Shown: piece after piece, positions 63,445 to 64,000 of the stretch
How positions within the stretch are numbered: position 1 is the stretch's first letter
How the letters are laid out: every line of letters starts with the position of its first letter
Assembly (NCBI GenBank): GCA_008694505.1
Contig: VZDJ01007747.1
Coordinates: 28,211,209-28,275,208 of the forward strand
DNA: 64,000 nt
Source of the DNA: Cyanoderma ruficeps
Taxonomy: Eukaryota; Chordata; Aves; Passeriformes; Timaliidae
Direction: 5' to 3'
The notes under the pieces: generated by a model
What the model saw: the letters and a program-made list of their open reading frames with translations, nothing else
What the model was told of the DNA's origin: nothing
Database searches by the model: none
Translations under genes and position numbers: made by a program

Positions 63445-64000
63445 AATAATTTAAATTAGAAAACTGGAAATTTGTACTACTCTATTCAATATTTTAAGCT
63501 CTTCATCGGGAAGTAAATCTTTCAGGTATTCAGATTCCAGCTAAAGCAGATAATTTTTAAATAACACAATCTGGCGTAATTTCTCTGCTTTTCTCTCCTA
63601 TGAAATAAAGCTGAGTACCTCTTCCTTTGTAACCTAACATCCCATTCCTCTTCTTTCTGCTTAGGATTGCTCAGGCCATTTTCTTTTTGACAGAACATTG
63701 GTTTTCCTTAGATAACACTTCATATTAGAAGCGCTTCAGCTTTGCTTCCTATCATTTGTCTGCATTTTTCTCATTCAAAAATTATATTTACTACAGTTGG
63801 TTGTGTGGGTTTACATGATTTTAAAAGTTTAGCAATTACCAGACTATCTGCACTTAGACCCAAATTTGTCTGGCAAGTAACAAGAAAACTATTATGTTGG
63901 TTGTTGTCAGTATCTCCCTTATGGTATATATTTGATTGTACCTGCAATGTGCTTCCCTGAGGATTAGAGGTAGGCAAGCAAAAAATTAATTTCAAATGTT
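63445..64000. other. Unique A+T-rich DNA after the last CR1
   Basis: Overlapping 72- and 74-codon frames on opposite strands (63742-63960 and 63995-63771) are mirror-image chance frames. Nothing else is visible to the window end. Confidence 0.6.

Noticed and set aside
1..64000. tRNA, rRNA, CRISPR array, bacterial operon or prophage
   Set aside because: No cloverleaf or rRNA signature, no regularly spaced repeats, no dense coding; composition and CR1 elements indicate vertebrate nuclear DNA.

Overview
The window looks like vertebrate nuclear DNA, most likely from a bird. It is strongly A+T-rich (about two thirds by eye) and lacks operons, dense genes and prokaryotic signals. It contains several 3'-anchored fragments of CR1 LINE retrotransposons ending in the ATTCTATGA-type terminal repeat typical of birds and other sauropsids. 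Short microsatellites, homopolymer runs and three single ambiguous bases (22103, 50329, 57413) beside low-complexity tracts fit a draft eukaryotic assembly. The species cannot be fixed from sequence alone; a passerine is only a guess.

Layout. 1-3.7 kb: unique A+T-rich DNA. 3.73-4.54 kb: probable solo LTR of an ERVL-like element. 4.5-11.5 kb: unique DNA with two more G+C-rich islands (7.5-7.9 kb and 8.44-8.68 kb). 11.49-11.69 kb: CR1 3' end, plus strand. 11.7-17.2 kb: unique DNA with G+C-richer blocks at 15.4-15.85 and 16.5-17.0 kb. 17.19-17.99 kb: the largest element, a 5'-truncated CR1 on the minus strand with a broken ORF2. 18-36 kb: mostly unique DNA with two splice-site-flanked exon-like segments (18451-18520 and 35326-35418), a 180-codon open frame (23152-23694), a CR1 tail at 28.08 kb and a possible ancient CR1 relic at 31.5 kb. 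36.19-36.35 kb: minus-strand CR1 tail. 37.7-38.05 kb: a perfect-but-one 45-bp tandem duplication followed by an A/C-rich tract. 43.6-43.8 kb: a minus-strand exon-like segment. 47.2-48.7 kb: a pyrimidine tract and a G+C-richer, LTR-like block. 49-54 kb: small tandem repeats and segments resembling conserved noncoding DNA. 54.07-54.6 kb: a G+C-rich island with overlapping open frames. 63.27-63.44 kb: CR1 3' end, plus strand.

No complete protein-coding gene, tRNA, rRNA or CRISPR array can be supported. The window is best read as intergenic DNA or the inside of a very large intron. The exon-like segments are the only hints of a transcription unit, and they do not assemble into a recognisable protein. 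Almost all short open frames are chance frames. No new biological system is evident; the items most worth checking are the exon-like segments, the long open frame at 23.2 kb and the CpG-containing island at 8.5 kb.
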